Shown: positions 1 through 9,675, numbered from the stretch's first letter. The stretch: 28,971 bases of DNA from Stomatobaculum sp. (GCA_017449925.1 JAFSYO010000027.1:1-28971); one strand, 5' to 3'. Program-made: numbers and translations. Notes: generated by a model not told the origin, from the sequence alone.

Positions 1-555
1 ATCCCGGTCCTGACCTTCCTGATCATCGCTCTGCTGTGCGTGTTCATCATATGGTTCCGGAAGACCAAACTTGGTCAGGACATGAGAGCAGTGGGACAGG
101 ATATGGAAGTGGCAAGAGACGCGGGCATCGATGTGGAGCGCACAAGGATCATCTCCATCGTGATCTCCACAGTGCTTGCAGGGATCGGCATGATCATTTA
201 CCTGCAGAATATGGGCAATATCGCGACCTACAGTTCCCATTCCCAGATCGGCATGTTCTGCATCGCGGCGCTCCTCGTTGGCGGCGCTTCCGTGGACCGT
301 GCCTCCATCGGCAATGTGTTCCTGGGCGTGATCCTGTTCCACACCATGTTTATCGTGGCCCCGCGGGCGGGCGCGTACATCACGGGAGACTCCATGATCG
401 GCGAGTATTTCCGCGTGTTCGTTTCCTACGCAGTCATCACGATGGCCCTGGTGATGTATGAGACTAATAAGCGCAAAGCCAGAAGCGCAGCGGGACAGCA
501 GCTCATGAAGGCCCAGGAGGAAGAGGAAAAGAGCGGAAAGGAGGCGTCTAACTGA
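1..555 (+). CDS. Sugar-type ABC transporter permease (3' part only)
   Basis: The reading frame is open from base 1 and the true start lies upstream of the window. The 184 visible codons hold several hydrophobic segments separated by a cytoplasmic loop (KTKLGQDMRAVGQDMEVARDAGID) of the type that contacts the ATPase in BPD_transp_2 permeases (RbsC-like group). The GIDVERTRIISIVIS and AALLVGGASV stretches also fit that family. The tail after the last membrane segment is Lys/Glu/Ala-rich. The stop codon overlaps the ATG of the next gene (ATGA), so the two are translationally coupled. The substrate cannot be read from the sequence; a carbohydrate or nucleoside is the family expectation. The ATPase and binding protein must lie outside the window. 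Confidence 0.85.
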   Translation: MPVLTFLIIALLCVFIIWFRKTKLGQDMRAVGQDMEVARDAGIDVERTRIISIVISTVLAGIGMIIYLQNMGNIATYSSHSQIGMFCIAALLVGGASVDRASIGNVFLGVILFHTMFIVAPRAGAYITGDSMIGEYFRVFVSYAVITMALVMYETNKRKARSAAGQQLMKAQEEEEKSGKEASN

Positions 556-1031
556 TGAAATCCAGACGACAGCTTTTGTTCCGCGCAGGCGCGATCCTCA
601 TCGTGCTCTTTATTGCTGCGGCGATGTTCGTGATCGGCCGGGGCCACACCGTTTACTTTGACAACAAGACGATCGAAGTCAACGGCCAGAGCTATGAAGC
701 TTTCCACAAGGTAGAGGTCTTCGTTAAGGGCGAAAAAGTCGCAAAGCTTAGCAAGAAAGACCGCGGCATGGCGGAGACCATGGGGCAGAAGTTTGAGATG
801 ACCCTGGAAGTCACGGAGGAAAAGGGAAAGGATCCCGATACCTACGGCGTCAGCCTGAACCTGCCCTACGATATGGACGGTATCCTGATCAACCTTCCGG
901 CCCTGCTGGGCGGACTGACAGAAGCGGATTTCCTCTCCGAGCTGGAAATCGCCGTTCCGGAAGAAACGGAAGAGAGTCAGGAAGGCGGAGAAGGAGATAT
1001 GATGGAAGGGCTTACCCCGGGAGATATCTGA
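555..1031 (+). CDS. Small anchored accessory protein of the ABC operon (possibly DUF6672-like)
   Basis: A 158-residue protein with one N-terminal hydrophobic segment (about residues 9-27, GAILIVLFIAAAMFVIG) behind basic residues. This predicts a signal anchor with the rest outside the cell. The exported part is soluble (TVYFDNKTIEVNGQSYEAFHKVEVFVKGEKVAKL, then KDRGMAETMGQKFEMTLEV) and ends in an acidic tail. The start ATG overlaps the permease stop, and a strong terminator follows, so it is the last gene of the transporter operon. I recall proteins like this beside sugar permeases under a domain-of-unknown-function label, but I could not verify the family. Its role is unknown; helping assembly or function of the transporter is a guess from position only. 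Confidence 0.7.
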   Translation: MKSRRQLLFRAGAILIVLFIAAAMFVIGRGHTVYFDNKTIEVNGQSYEAFHKVEVFVKGEKVAKLSKKDRGMAETMGQKFEMTLEVTEEKGKDPDTYGVSLNLPYDMDGILINLPALLGGLTEADFLSELEIAVPEETEESQEGGEGDMMEGLTPGDI

Positions 1032-1052
1032 GGCATGTCTTTGAATACGGAA

Positions 1053-1085
1053 AAGGTCCGGCACTTCAGTGCCGGGCCTTTTTTT
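1053..1085 (+). terminator. Rho-independent terminator of the ABC permease operon
   Basis: A GC-rich stem of about 12 pairs (arms 1053-1064 and 1069-1080, GGTCCGGCAC against GTGCCGGGCC with one G-U pair) closes a TTCA loop and runs into seven T residues. It lies 21 bases after the stop codon of the small accessory gene. Confidence 0.9.
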
Positions 1086-1146
1086 GCGGTGAGGTTGAGG
1101 TTTTCGCCCTGTTCGGGTACAATCTGTTACTAGAAAAGCTGATCCG

Positions 1147-1152
1147 TATAAT
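1147..1152 (+). promoter_or_regulatory. Candidate -10 element for the ttcA-like gene
   Basis: A perfect TATAAT lies 38 bases before the start codon at 1190. The -35 region at the 17-base spacing (CTGTTA) is poor, so the assignment rests on the -10 alone. Confidence 0.4.
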
Positions 1153-1189
1153 ATCGGTGAGGAAAGACTAAAACAGGAAAGAAAACAGA

Positions 1190-2128
1190 ATGTATGATTT
1201 TATAATTCCGGAACCGGGGGAGAGCGGCCCTGGTCCGAAGAGGGAGGAAGTGGAGAGCTGCCTCCGGAAAAAGTTCCACACGCCGCTGTTTTCGAAATTT
1301 GCGAAGGCCATCCGCCAGTATGAGCTTCTGAAGCCGGGGGACAAGGTGGCAGTGTGCATCTCCGGGGGGAAGGACTCCATGCTGATGGCAAAGCTCTTCC
1401 AGGAACTGAAGCGCCACGACAAGTTTCCCTTTGAGCTGGAGTTCCTGGTGATGGATCCGGGATACCGGGAAGAAAACAGGAAAAAGATCGAGGAGAACGC
1501 GAGGCTTCTTGGCGTGCCGGTCAGGATCTTCGAGTCGCAGATCTTCGACGCTGTGGATGTGATCGAAAAATCTCCCTGCTACATCTGCGCCAGGATGCGC
1601 CGGGGATATCTTTACCGGGCAGCGAAGGAGCTGGGCTGCAACAAGATCGCTCTGGGACATCACTACGACGATGTCATAGAGACGATCCTCATGGGACTTC
1701 TGTACGCGGGACAGTTCCAGACCATGATGCCGAAGCTTCACAGTACCAATTTCGAGGGGATGGAGCTGATCCGCCCCATGTACCTGATCCGGGAGGAGGA
1801 TATCATCCGCTGGAAGGATTTCCACGGTCTGACCTTCCTGCAGTGCGCCTGTCACTTCACGGAGAACTGCTGGACTGTCCGGGAGGACGGCACGGCGGCG
1901 TCAAAACGGCTGGAGACAAAGCGGCTGATCGCAGAACTGAAAAAAACAAATCCCTATGTGGAAAGTAATCTGTTCCAGAGTGTGACCAATGTCAGTCTGA
2001 AAACTGTCATTGCTTATAAGGATCAGAGCGGCGTGGCCCATCACTTCCTGGAGAAGTATGACGGAGTCCGCCCGCCGGATCCGGAAAAGAGCGGGACACA
2101 GATATTAAGACCCGAAAACGAATCCTGA
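1190..2128 (+). CDS. ttcA: TtcA-like tRNA 2-thiocytidine biosynthesis protein (PP-loop ATPase)
   Basis: A 312-residue PP-loop ATPase. The nucleotide-binding motif SGGKDS is at residues 58-63. A CxxC pair follows at Cys130/Cys133 (CYICARMRRGYLY), then GHHYDDVIETILMGLLYAGQFQTMMPKL, which is the typical TtcA core, and a further cysteine cluster (Cys219, Cys221, Cys227). In the family these cysteines hold an Fe-S cluster used to thiolate cytidine 32 of certain tRNAs with ATP activation. Length is close to the usual 270-310. A purine-rich SD (aggaaag) precedes the ATG. The gene stands between a terminator and a lipoprotein gene, so context adds nothing. Firmicute members are often less certain in substrate than the E. 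coli enzyme, so the exact tRNA target is inferred. Confidence 0.85.
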   Translation: MYDFIIPEPGESGPGPKREEVESCLRKKFHTPLFSKFAKAIRQYELLKPGDKVAVCISGGKDSMLMAKLFQELKRHDKFPFELEFLVMDPGYREENRKKIEENARLLGVPVRIFESQIFDAVDVIEKSPCYICARMRRGYLYRAAKELGCNKIALGHHYDDVIETILMGLLYAGQFQTMMPKLHSTNFEGMELIRPMYLIREEDIIRWKDFHGLTFLQCACHFTENCWTVREDGTAASKRLETKRLIAELKKTNPYVESNLFQSVTNVSLKTVIAYKDQSGVAHHFLEKYDGVRPPDPEKSGTQILRPENES

Positions 2129-2150
2129 ACGGTAGAGAGGAGAGAGGAAG

Positions 2151-4463
2151 ATGACAAAAAGAATATTTGGCAGCACAGTGCTTCTTTTCCTGGGACTTGC
2201 AGTACTCAGCGCCTGCAGCGCGGACAGTACGACCCGGGCCGGGGATCTGGAAAAGACGGCGCTGAAAATAGCTGCGGAGAAAGTTGCCAAGGAAGAAACG
2301 ACCGCGGAGGAGAAAACCGCAGAAACTGAAGCAGCACAGGCGGAGGAAAAGACCGCGAAAGAAACGGCTGCAGAGGAAAAGACCGCAGAAACAGAAGCGG
2401 CGAAGGAGAAAGCGGCCGGGAAGAGCCTGGCTTCCCGTATGGCAGGCGTATATTCCTGCGAACAGGACGGGGAATATCATACGCTGGAGCTCTTTGAATT
2501 CGGCGGAAACCTTCTGGGGCAGGGCGGCATCGCGATGAAGCCTGAGGGAAAAGACCCGGCGGAGCTCTATTCCTTCTGGGCCCTGGAGTTGGTCCCTGCG
2601 GATGCGGGGGCGCTTCTCAGCGAAAAAGGGGATTCCTTTGAGGCAGGTATCCTGCAGTTTTCCGTTATGTCCAACATGTCAAGATACTGGGGCACGCCGG
2701 TGAAAGATACCGTGCGTCTGACAGACAAAGGAATTCTTTTTTCAGGGATGGAATATGTGCGGGAAAACAGGGAAGGAACTGCCTTTACGGACGTGACGCC
2801 GATGTTCGGCGGCATGGAGCCGGGAACGGTTCCGGAGAAGCTCCCCGGTCTGTGGAAACAGAAAAACGGCGGAGAGGCGCCGGTGTTTCTTGAGTTTTCG
2901 GAGGACAGCGGCCCGGAGGGTTCAGGTTCCCTCAGGATCTACAGAAAGGTTCCCGGAAAAGAGGTCCTGTTCTGCTGCGGCCGGTTCTTCTTTGACAAGG
3001 ACGGCAAATTTTATGCGGGATCAAGTTTCCTTCACAATGCGGCGCCTGTCGAGACCATGAACGCGGATGTGACGTTCCCGGGGAACGACACCATGAAGAT
3101 CGTCCTGGAAGGGAACGACAGCCTGTTCGGCGAAGGGTTCTCCCTGGGAGAAAAGGCCGAATTTGAGCGCGTGTCACCGGATGCGGTCCCCGTGACTGTG
3201 CTGGCGGAGCCGGATGATATGGAAGCGCTGCAGGGCACAAAGTCTGTGAAGACTGACAGCGGTGAGCGCAGCGTGATCAGCCAGTTCCTGGGAACAGAGG
3301 ATATCGAAAACAACGGCGGCTATTTTGTCCGCGTGGGAGACCTGGTATTCTTCCGGGATTACAGCGGCGTGACGGAGAAACTGACCGGCGTCAGCGGGGA
3401 TTTCCTTCATGACAGTAATCTGGGGAAAGGCTCCAGATTCTGCTGCTTTGACAAGGCTTCCGGAAAGACCACGGTCCTCTCGGAGGACGAGGGATCCGGA
3501 CCGCTGTATTACGTGAACGGAATGTTCTATTTCAAGGGGCAGACCGGGCTTTCTGACGGGACAGAGACCGAAGGTGTGTACCGCTGCTGGCCCGACGGAA
3601 GCGGACGGGAGCTGTTCTCAGGGGACGGATACGCGGGGGTTTCAGCGGTCTCCCGGACAGGACACAAGATCTATATCCACCAGTACGGTAAGAATCCCCA
3701 GGGCATTCTTACCGACGGCACGATCTACGGGACCTTCCTCGATATGCCTGCGGATGAGATTCACTTTTTCTCGGACTTTGACGGGGACGACCTGATCCTG
3801 GCGGTCCACGACGGAAAGAAAGGTGAGAACCGGGTGCTGCGGATCGACGGCACCACCGGAGAAGAAACGGTCCTCGGCATCATTCCGGGAATCGAAGCGG
3901 ACAGCTGGGGATATCCTTCCATAGAGCAGATGTATCTGGAGGGCGAGGATCTTTACCTCGGAGCGGCGTGGTACGCAGGGACAGCCCATATGCTCCAGGA
4001 CTACATGGTGCTGAAAATGAATGCCCGCAAAGCTGACAGCCTCACGGTCCTGAAGCAGGAGCTTCCGGAGGGCTCGGGAGAAGGCGGACCGGCGCCGAAA
4101 TTCTATTTTAACTACAACAATGAACTTCTTTTTACGGAACATGATCCAAAGGGAGAAGCAGCCCTTTCGGAGGACAGCAGCGGCGACCTCGTCTGGTACG
4201 ACAGCCCCTTCGGCGCCACAGTCCTGCAGAAAGACTTTGTGAAAAAGAACTGGTACGAGGCGAAGGATGGAGAGACGGTGCCGGTGCTCCAGAAGGCGGA
4301 GTTTGTAGACGGAGACGTATATCTTCTGATGGCGGAGGCGGTGCGCACGCCGGAGGAGGATATCGGATGGCGTATGGGATTTACCATGAAAAAGATGTAC
4401 CAGCAGAGGATCGCAGTAAAGGATGTTGCTTCTTCTGACTATACAGTAGTACAGCTTCCATAA
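2151..4463 (+). CDS. Large lipoprotein with an E/K/A-rich stalk and propeller-like C-terminal half
   Basis: A 770-residue exported lipoprotein. The signal peptide ends in lipobox LSAC with Cys22 as the lipidation site. Residues of about 45-92 are a highly charged Glu/Lys/Ala/Thr stretch built from near-repeats of AEEKTAETEAA, likely a helical or extended stalk away from the membrane. Two globular regions follow. The first (about 95-350) has strand-rich modules on lipid-anchored scaffolding (SRMAGVYSCEQDGEYHTLELFEFGG; LPGLWKQKNGGEAPVFLEF). The second (about 370-770) has recurring blocks such as YFVRVGDLVFFRDYSG and LYYVNGMFYFKGQ, which resemble propeller blades of DUF5050-type proteins. A strong SD (gagagaggaag) precedes the ATG. 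I do not recognise a specific function; a surface or sensory role is only suggested by architecture. Confidence 0.75.
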   Translation: MTKRIFGSTVLLFLGLAVLSACSADSTTRAGDLEKTALKIAAEKVAKEETTAEEKTAETEAAQAEEKTAKETAAEEKTAETEAAKEKAAGKSLASRMAGVYSCEQDGEYHTLELFEFGGNLLGQGGIAMKPEGKDPAELYSFWALELVPADAGALLSEKGDSFEAGILQFSVMSNMSRYWGTPVKDTVRLTDKGILFSGMEYVRENREGTAFTDVTPMFGGMEPGTVPEKLPGLWKQKNGGEAPVFLEFSEDSGPEGSGSLRIYRKVPGKEVLFCCGRFFFDKDGKFYAGSSFLHNAAPVETMNADVTFPGNDTMKIVLEGNDSLFGEGFSLGEKAEFERVSPDAVPVTVLAEPDDMEALQGTKSVKTDSGERSVISQFLGTEDIENNGGYFVRVGDLVFFRDYSGVTEKLTGVSGDFLHDSNLGKGSRFCCFDKASGKTTVLSEDEGSGPLYYVNGMFYFKGQTGLSDGTETEGVYRCWPDGSGRELFSGDGYAGVSAVSRTGHKIYIHQYGKNPQGILTDGTIYGTFLDMPADEIHFFSDFDGDDLILAVHDGKKGENRVLRIDGTTGEETVLGIIPGIEADSWGYPSIEQMYLEGEDLYLGAAWYAGTAHMLQDYMVLKMNARKADSLTVLKQELPEGSGEGGPAPKFYFNYNNELLFTEHDPKGEAALSEDSSGDLVWYDSPFGATVLQKDFVKKNWYEAKDGETVPVLQKAEFVDGDVYLLMAEAVRTPEEDIGWRMGFTMKKMYQQRIAVKDVASSDYTVVQLP

Positions 4464-4466
4464 TTG

Positions 4467-4475
4467 TGGTATACT
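4467..4475 (+). promoter_or_regulatory. Extended -10 promoter candidate for the liv operon
   Basis: TGG-TATACT fits an extended -10 (TGnTATAnT type). It lies just after the lipoprotein stop and about 110 bases before livJ. No good -35 is visible, which is common for extended -10 promoters. Confidence 0.45.
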
Positions 4476-4587
4476 TATTCACTGATATGTATGATTCAAG
4501 GGTCAGATAAAAGCGCACAGCGCAGAACGACCCGCGGATCATGTATAGTTATGTATCAAAAAAGCAAATGATTGGGAGGTACTGAAA

Positions 4588-5811
4588 ATGAAGTTAAGAA
4601 AGCTGGCAGCACTTGGATTAAGCCTGTGCCTTGGCGCGGCTCTGGCGGCATGCGGCGGCGGCAGCAGTTCCGGCGGCGGCAGCAGCTCCGGCGGCAGCAG
4701 CTCCGGCGGAGGCGCAGCGGCGCCCTCCGGCGAAAAAGTGGTGAAGATCGGCGTGTTCGAGCCCCAGTCCGGTGACAACGGCGCGGGCGGCAAGCAGGAG
4801 ATCCTTGGAATGCAGTACGCGAACGTCCAGACGCCCACCGTTGAGATCGGCGGAGAGACCTACAAGGTCCAGCTGGAGTACGCGGACAACGCTTCTTCCA
4901 ACGACAAGGCTCCGACCGCAGCCCAGACCCTGATCTCCAACGGCGTCTCCGTGGTGCTCGGATCCTACGGCTCCGGTGTTTCCATTGCAGCAGGCGATAC
5001 TTTCCTGAATGCGAAGATGCCGGCCATCGGCGTCACCTGCACGAACCCGCAGGTCACTGCCGGCTGTGACGTTTACTTCCGTATCTGCTTCCTGGATCCG
5101 TTCCAGGGCACTGTCCTTGCGAACTACGCGAAGAGCATCGGCGCCACCAAGGCGTACTGCCTGGCGAAGCAGGGCGACGACTATTCCGGCGGCCTCTGTA
5201 ACTATTTCATCGATGCTTTCGGCAAGGAAAACTGCATCTACGAGCAGTTCCCGGAAGGCACCTCCGACTACTCCACCTATGTGACCAACGCCCAGAACCA
5301 GGGCTGCGACGTGTTCTTCTCCCCGGTCTCCACAGAGGCAGCAGCCCAGATCATCGCGAAGGCAGCAGCCCAGAATATCGGCATGCCGATGCTGGCAGGC
5401 GACACCTGGGATTCCAACGTCATTCTTGACGCTGCGAAGGGCAACAATGTTGAGATCTGCGTCACTACCTTCTATCAGGAAGGCGCGGACGCCGAATTCG
5501 ACAAGGGCATCAAGGAGTGGATCAACAGCGACAATACCGCAAAGTCCAACAACGGCGGAAACGACGAGCTGGCAGCGGTCACGGCAATGGGCTATGACGC
5601 TTACTATGTCGCCCTGGAAGCTCTGAAGGCAGCCGGCTCCACAGATCCGGCAAAGGTCCTGGAGGTCCTGCCGTCCCTGAACTACACCGGCGTCACCGGC
5701 GCCATCGCCTTCGACGAGGTTGGCGACGCGAAGCGCGACAGCGCTGTCGTCAAGAAGTGCAACACCGAGACCGGCAAGTGGGATTTCGTCACGGTTGCAC
5801 AGGCTAAATAA
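4588..5811 (+). CDS. livJ: Branched-chain amino acid ABC transporter substrate-binding lipoprotein
   Basis: A 407-residue type 1 solute-binding protein. Signal peptide with lipobox LAAC (Cys22), followed by a Gly/Ser-only linker of about 20 residues that tethers the domain to the membrane. The mature part starts with KVVKIGVFEPQSGDNGAGGKQEILGMQYA and has the LivJ/LivK hallmarks: SNGVSVVLGSYGSGVSIAAGD, MPAIGVTCTNPQVT, and TGVTGAIAFDEVGDAKR near the C-terminus. It captures leucine, isoleucine, valine or related ligands for the permease encoded next. An SD (gggagg) is well placed before the ATG. Ligand specificity within the family (amino acids, short amides, urea-like ligands) cannot be read directly; the operon partners support an amino acid. 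Confidence 0.92.
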   Translation: MKLRKLAALGLSLCLGAALAACGGGSSSGGGSSSGGSSSGGGAAAPSGEKVVKIGVFEPQSGDNGAGGKQEILGMQYANVQTPTVEIGGETYKVQLEYADNASSNDKAPTAAQTLISNGVSVVLGSYGSGVSIAAGDTFLNAKMPAIGVTCTNPQVTAGCDVYFRICFLDPFQGTVLANYAKSIGATKAYCLAKQGDDYSGGLCNYFIDAFGKENCIYEQFPEGTSDYSTYVTNAQNQGCDVFFSPVSTEAAAQIIAKAAAQNIGMPMLAGDTWDSNVILDAAKGNNVEICVTTFYQEGADAEFDKGIKEWINSDNTAKSNNGGNDELAAVTAMGYDAYYVALEALKAAGSTDPAKVLEVLPSLNYTGVTGAIAFDEVGDAKRDSAVVKKCNTETGKWDFVTVAQAK

Positions 5812-5840
5812 TTACAGATCCTGATATCAGAATGTTCCGG

Positions 5841-5869
5841 AGCAGCGGGGGCATAATGCTCCCGCTGCT
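5841..5869 (+). promoter_or_regulatory. Strong intercistronic hairpin between livJ and livH
   Basis: A 13-pair stem (arms 5841-5853 and 5857-5869, AGCAGCGGGGGCA against TGCTCCCGCTGCT, one G-U pair) closes a three-base TAA loop. No T-run follows, so it is not a classical terminator. Its position after the binding-protein gene fits an mRNA-stabilising or processing hairpin that raises livJ relative to the permease genes. Confidence 0.6.
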
Positions 5870-5912
5870 GTTCAAATCAATGAAACCTGTCTGAAAGCTA
5901 AGGAGAAACAAC

Positions 5913-6839
5913 ATGAGTCTCGGCCAAACGATTCTCCCGTATATTATTTCCGGAATCTCTGTCGGAGGACAGTATTCCCTGATCGCCATCGGCTACACGA
6001 TGGTCTACGGCATCCTCCGCCTGATCAACTTCGCCCACGGCGACGTGTTCATGGTGGCGGGCCTGATGATGGTCTATCTTGCGGCGGCACTGCCGCTCTA
6101 CATCGCGATTCCCCTTGTGATCCTCTTCACGGTCCTTCTGGGCTTCACCATTGAACGAGTGGCATACAAGCCGCTCCGCACAGCGCCCAGAATGTCTGTT
6201 ATGATCTCCGCCATCGGCGTCAGCTACCTGCTCCAGAACCTGGCGCTCTACATCACCGGCGGACTGAATAAGAATTATCCTCCGATCCCCTGGATCTCGG
6301 ATTCGATTAATATTTTCGGCATGCAGACTACCCGCGTCACGATCATTACACCGTTCCTGACGGTGTTCCTTTCCGCGGTCCTTGTCTGGCTGATCACCCA
6401 CACAAAGCTCGGCATGGCCATGAGAGCGGTCTCCAAGGACTTCGAGACATCCCAGCTCATGGGTATCCGCATCAACAATGTCATTTCCGCCACCTTCATC
6501 ATCGGTACGTTCCTGGCGGCAGTGGGCTCCATGCTGTTCTTCACGAACTATCCCGGCGTGGTCCCGACCTCCGGCGGAATGCCTGGCCTGAAGGCCTTCG
6601 TCGCTGCGGTGTTCGGCGGCATCGGCTCCATTCCAGGGGCGGTCATCGGCGCCTTTATCATCGGAATCTGCGAGAGCCTGATCAAGGGACTGGACACGAT
6701 CCTCCTCACCAGGGGCGTGATCGCGGACCAGGTGGGCTTCGCCACGTTTTCCGACGCTTTCACCTTCGTGCTTCTTATCATCATCCTGGTCTTCAAGCCG
6801 ACTGGCCTGTTCGGCGAAAAGGCCACGGATAAGGTCTGA
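5913..6839 (+). CDS. livH: Branched-chain amino acid ABC transporter permease LivH
   Basis: A 308-residue integral membrane protein of the LivH half of BPD_transp_2. The N-terminal motif GISVGGQYSLIAIGYTMVYGILRLINFAHGDVFM is diagnostic of LivH. Further on are GMAMRAVSKDFETSQLMGIRINNVISATF, the cytoplasmic coupling loop that docks on the ATPases, and GGMPGLKAFVAAVFGGIGSIPGAVIGAFIIG near the C-terminus. It pairs with LivM to form the pore for substrate delivered by LivJ. SD aaggag precedes the ATG. It follows livJ by about 100 bases containing the hairpin, and livM follows after 14 bases. Confidence 0.95.
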   Translation: MSLGQTILPYIISGISVGGQYSLIAIGYTMVYGILRLINFAHGDVFMVAGLMMVYLAAALPLYIAIPLVILFTVLLGFTIERVAYKPLRTAPRMSVMISAIGVSYLLQNLALYITGGLNKNYPPIPWISDSINIFGMQTTRVTIITPFLTVFLSAVLVWLITHTKLGMAMRAVSKDFETSQLMGIRINNVISATFIIGTFLAAVGSMLFFTNYPGVVPTSGGMPGLKAFVAAVFGGIGSIPGAVIGAFIIGICESLIKGLDTILLTRGVIADQVGFATFSDAFTFVLLIIILVFKPTGLFGEKATDKV

Positions 6840-6853
6840 CGGGAGGTGGCAGA

Positions 6854-8065
6854 ATGACTCACACAGAAAGATCAAGAAATGCCAAGGCATTTGCCGCAGT
6901 CTCTTTATTCCTGATCGTGATCCTGATCCTGGACCAGCTGATCAAGCCCACCAGCAGCCTTTCCATGCTGCTCACTGTCCTGCAGAAGGGCTCTGTCTAC
7001 GCCCTGGCGGCAGTGTCGATGAACCTGCTGAACGGCTTTACCGGCCTGTTCTCCCTGGGCCACGCGGGCTTCATGCTGCTCGGTGCCTATACCTATGCCA
7101 TCCTGACCATCCCCTCCTCTGCGAGGGACACGGTATACCAGTATTATGACGCCATTATCCGCGTCTCCATCCCGGAGGCCCTGAGCAATGTGGCGGGTCC
7201 CCTGGGCACAGTGATCGGCGTCGGCCTTGCGGTGGTGATCGCCGGGCTTGTGGCGGCGCTGTTCGCCTATTTCATCGGACTGCCGGTGCTGCGCCTGAAA
7301 TCCGACTATCTTGCCATCGCGACCCTCGGCTTCGCGGAGATCATGAGGGCCATCTGCCAGTGGGGAAAGCTGGGGCCTCTGACCAACGGCTCCAACCTGC
7401 TGAAGAGCTTCGCCAGGATCTCCACTTTTAAGCTGGACCTGGGAGGGACCACCCTGAGCTTTTCCACCTTTGTCCCGGTGTTCATCGCGACGGTCTGCAT
7501 CACCCTCATCGTGCTGCTGGTGAACTCTACTTACGGCAGAGCCTTCAAGGCCATTCGGGACGATGAGATCGCTGCGGAAGCCATGGGCATCGACCTGGCG
7601 AAGCATAAGATGCTTTCTTTCTGCATCAGCTGCTTCTTCGCCGGCGTCGCGGGTTCCTGCATGGCCATGGTGCTGAGCATCGCCCAGGCCTCCAACTTCA
7701 AGTCTGCCATGACCTACGAGATCCTTCTGATGGTGGTCCTCGGAGGTATTGGTTCCATTACCGGTTCCGTCATCGGCGCCATGCTCTTTATCTCAGCGTC
7801 GGAGTGGTGGCTCCGCGGACTGGATTCCGGAACCTTCCTCGGCATTACTGCCCCGGGCGTCTTCCGAAACGGATTCCGTCTGGTGGTGTTCTCTGTCATC
7901 ATCATGATCGTCGTCCTGTTCTTCCGGAAGGGCATCATGGGCGACAAGGAGCTGCCGGATCTGATCGATTCCTGGAAAGGCAGAAGGAAGAAACCCGCCG
8001 CGGCGGCTGTCGTGGAAGCTCCTGCTGCGGAAGCGCAGGATGAGACGCCGAAAGGAGGTGCGTGA
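6854..8065 (+). CDS. livM: Branched-chain amino acid ABC transporter permease LivM
   Basis: A 403-residue polytopic membrane protein, the second permease of the Liv complex. The conserved stretches MNLLNGFTGLFSLGHAGFMLLGAYTYA, LPVLRLKSDYLAIATLGFAEIMR, the loop YGRAFKAIRDDEIAAEAMGIDLAKHKMLSFCISCFFAGVAG and VVLGGIGSITGSVIGA are all LivM signatures. The C-terminus carries a non-conserved cytoplasmic tail rich in Lys, Ala and Pro (about residues 375-403). SD gggagg lies seven bases before the ATG. The stop overlaps the first base of the livG start. Confidence 0.95.
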   Translation: MTHTERSRNAKAFAAVSLFLIVILILDQLIKPTSSLSMLLTVLQKGSVYALAAVSMNLLNGFTGLFSLGHAGFMLLGAYTYAILTIPSSARDTVYQYYDAIIRVSIPEALSNVAGPLGTVIGVGLAVVIAGLVAALFAYFIGLPVLRLKSDYLAIATLGFAEIMRAICQWGKLGPLTNGSNLLKSFARISTFKLDLGGTTLSFSTFVPVFIATVCITLIVLLVNSTYGRAFKAIRDDEIAAEAMGIDLAKHKMLSFCISCFFAGVAGSCMAMVLSIAQASNFKSAMTYEILLMVVLGGIGSITGSVIGAMLFISASEWWLRGLDSGTFLGITAPGVFRNGFRLVVFSVIIMIVVLFFRKGIMGDKELPDLIDSWKGRRKKPAAAAVVEAPAAEAQDETPKGGA

Positions 8066-8902
8066 TGAGCAAAGTCCTGGAAGTGGAAAATGTCACCATG
8101 CAGTTCGGCGGCGTCGTCGCAGTGAACAACCTGAACATGGTGGTGAACAGCGGGGAGATCGTGGCCCTGATCGGACCGAACGGCGCGGGCAAGACCACGG
8201 CCTTCAATGTCATCACCGGCGTATATCAGCCTACCAACGGAAGGGTCGCCTTCCGGGAGGAGACCATCATCCGCAATCATCCCCAGGGTAAGATGAAGAA
8301 GCTTTACAAGGGGGAGATCGGAGAGTACTACACTAAAGAAAAGGTCCTGGCTCCGACTCCGGACAAGATCACAGCCCTTGGAATGGCCCGGACCTTCCAG
8401 AACATCCGCCTCTGGAAGACCCAGACTGTTTTTGATAATGTCCTGATCGCGAAGCATTACCAGACGAAACACAATTTTGTCAGCGCCATGCTGCGGATGA
8501 ACCAGGACGAGGAGAAGGGACAGAGAGAAAGAGTCCGGGATCTGCTGGAGATCGTCGGTCTGTCCGACGTCCAGAATGAACTGGCCACCAGCCTTCCCTA
8601 CGGAAAGCAGCGCCGCCTGGAGATCGCCCGGGCGCTGGCCGCGGACCCGAAGCTTCTGCTGCTGGACGAACCGGCTGCCGGCATGAATCCGCAGGAGACT
8701 GAGGAACTGACGGAGTTCATCGGAAAGATCCGGACGCAGTTCAACCTGACGATCCTTCTGATCGAGCATCATATGGACCTGGTCATGGACATTTCCGACC
8801 GGATCTATGTTCTGGACTTCGGAAAGCTGATCGCTGACGGAACGCCGGAGCAGATACAGAACAATCAGCGCGTCATCGATGCGTATCTGGGGGTGGCCGA
8901 GG

Positions 8903-8910
<8 letters not shown>
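8065..8910 (+). CDS. livG: Branched-chain amino acid ABC transporter ATPase LivG
   Basis: A 281-residue ABC ATPase. Walker A is GPNGAGKT (residues 37-44), the signature region is LPYGKQRRLEIARAL, Walker B is LLLLDEPAAGM, and the switch His lies in LLIEHHMDLVM. The motif GMARTFQNIRLW is typical of LivG. An insertion between Walker A and the Q-loop region (PQGKMKKLYKGEIGEYYTKEK) makes it longer than E. coli LivG (255). The ATG at 8065 is chosen over the GTG at 8062 because the SD AAAGGAGG (ending at 8058) is at ideal spacing for the ATG. It energises uptake together with LivF. Confidence 0.95.
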
Positions 8911-9616
<706 letters not shown>

Positions 9617-9635
9617 GGAACCGGAAGTCTTGCAT

Positions 9636-9675
9636 AAAAAACGCCCCGCGGCATGATCTGCCGGGGGCGTTTTTG
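9636..9675. terminator. Bidirectional terminator between livF and the cysK-like gene
   Basis: The arms AAAAACGCCCC and GGGGCGTTTTT pair perfectly, with an inner stem GGCA/TGCC and a TGATC loop. The outer A-run and T-run give a U-tail on either strand, so it can end both convergent transcripts. Confidence 0.9.

Noticed and set aside
5898..6890. Long minus-strand open frame (330 codons) opposite livH
   Set aside because: It is rich in His, Asp, Gly and Arg, has no family resemblance, and mirrors codon use of livH, which is a clear gene.
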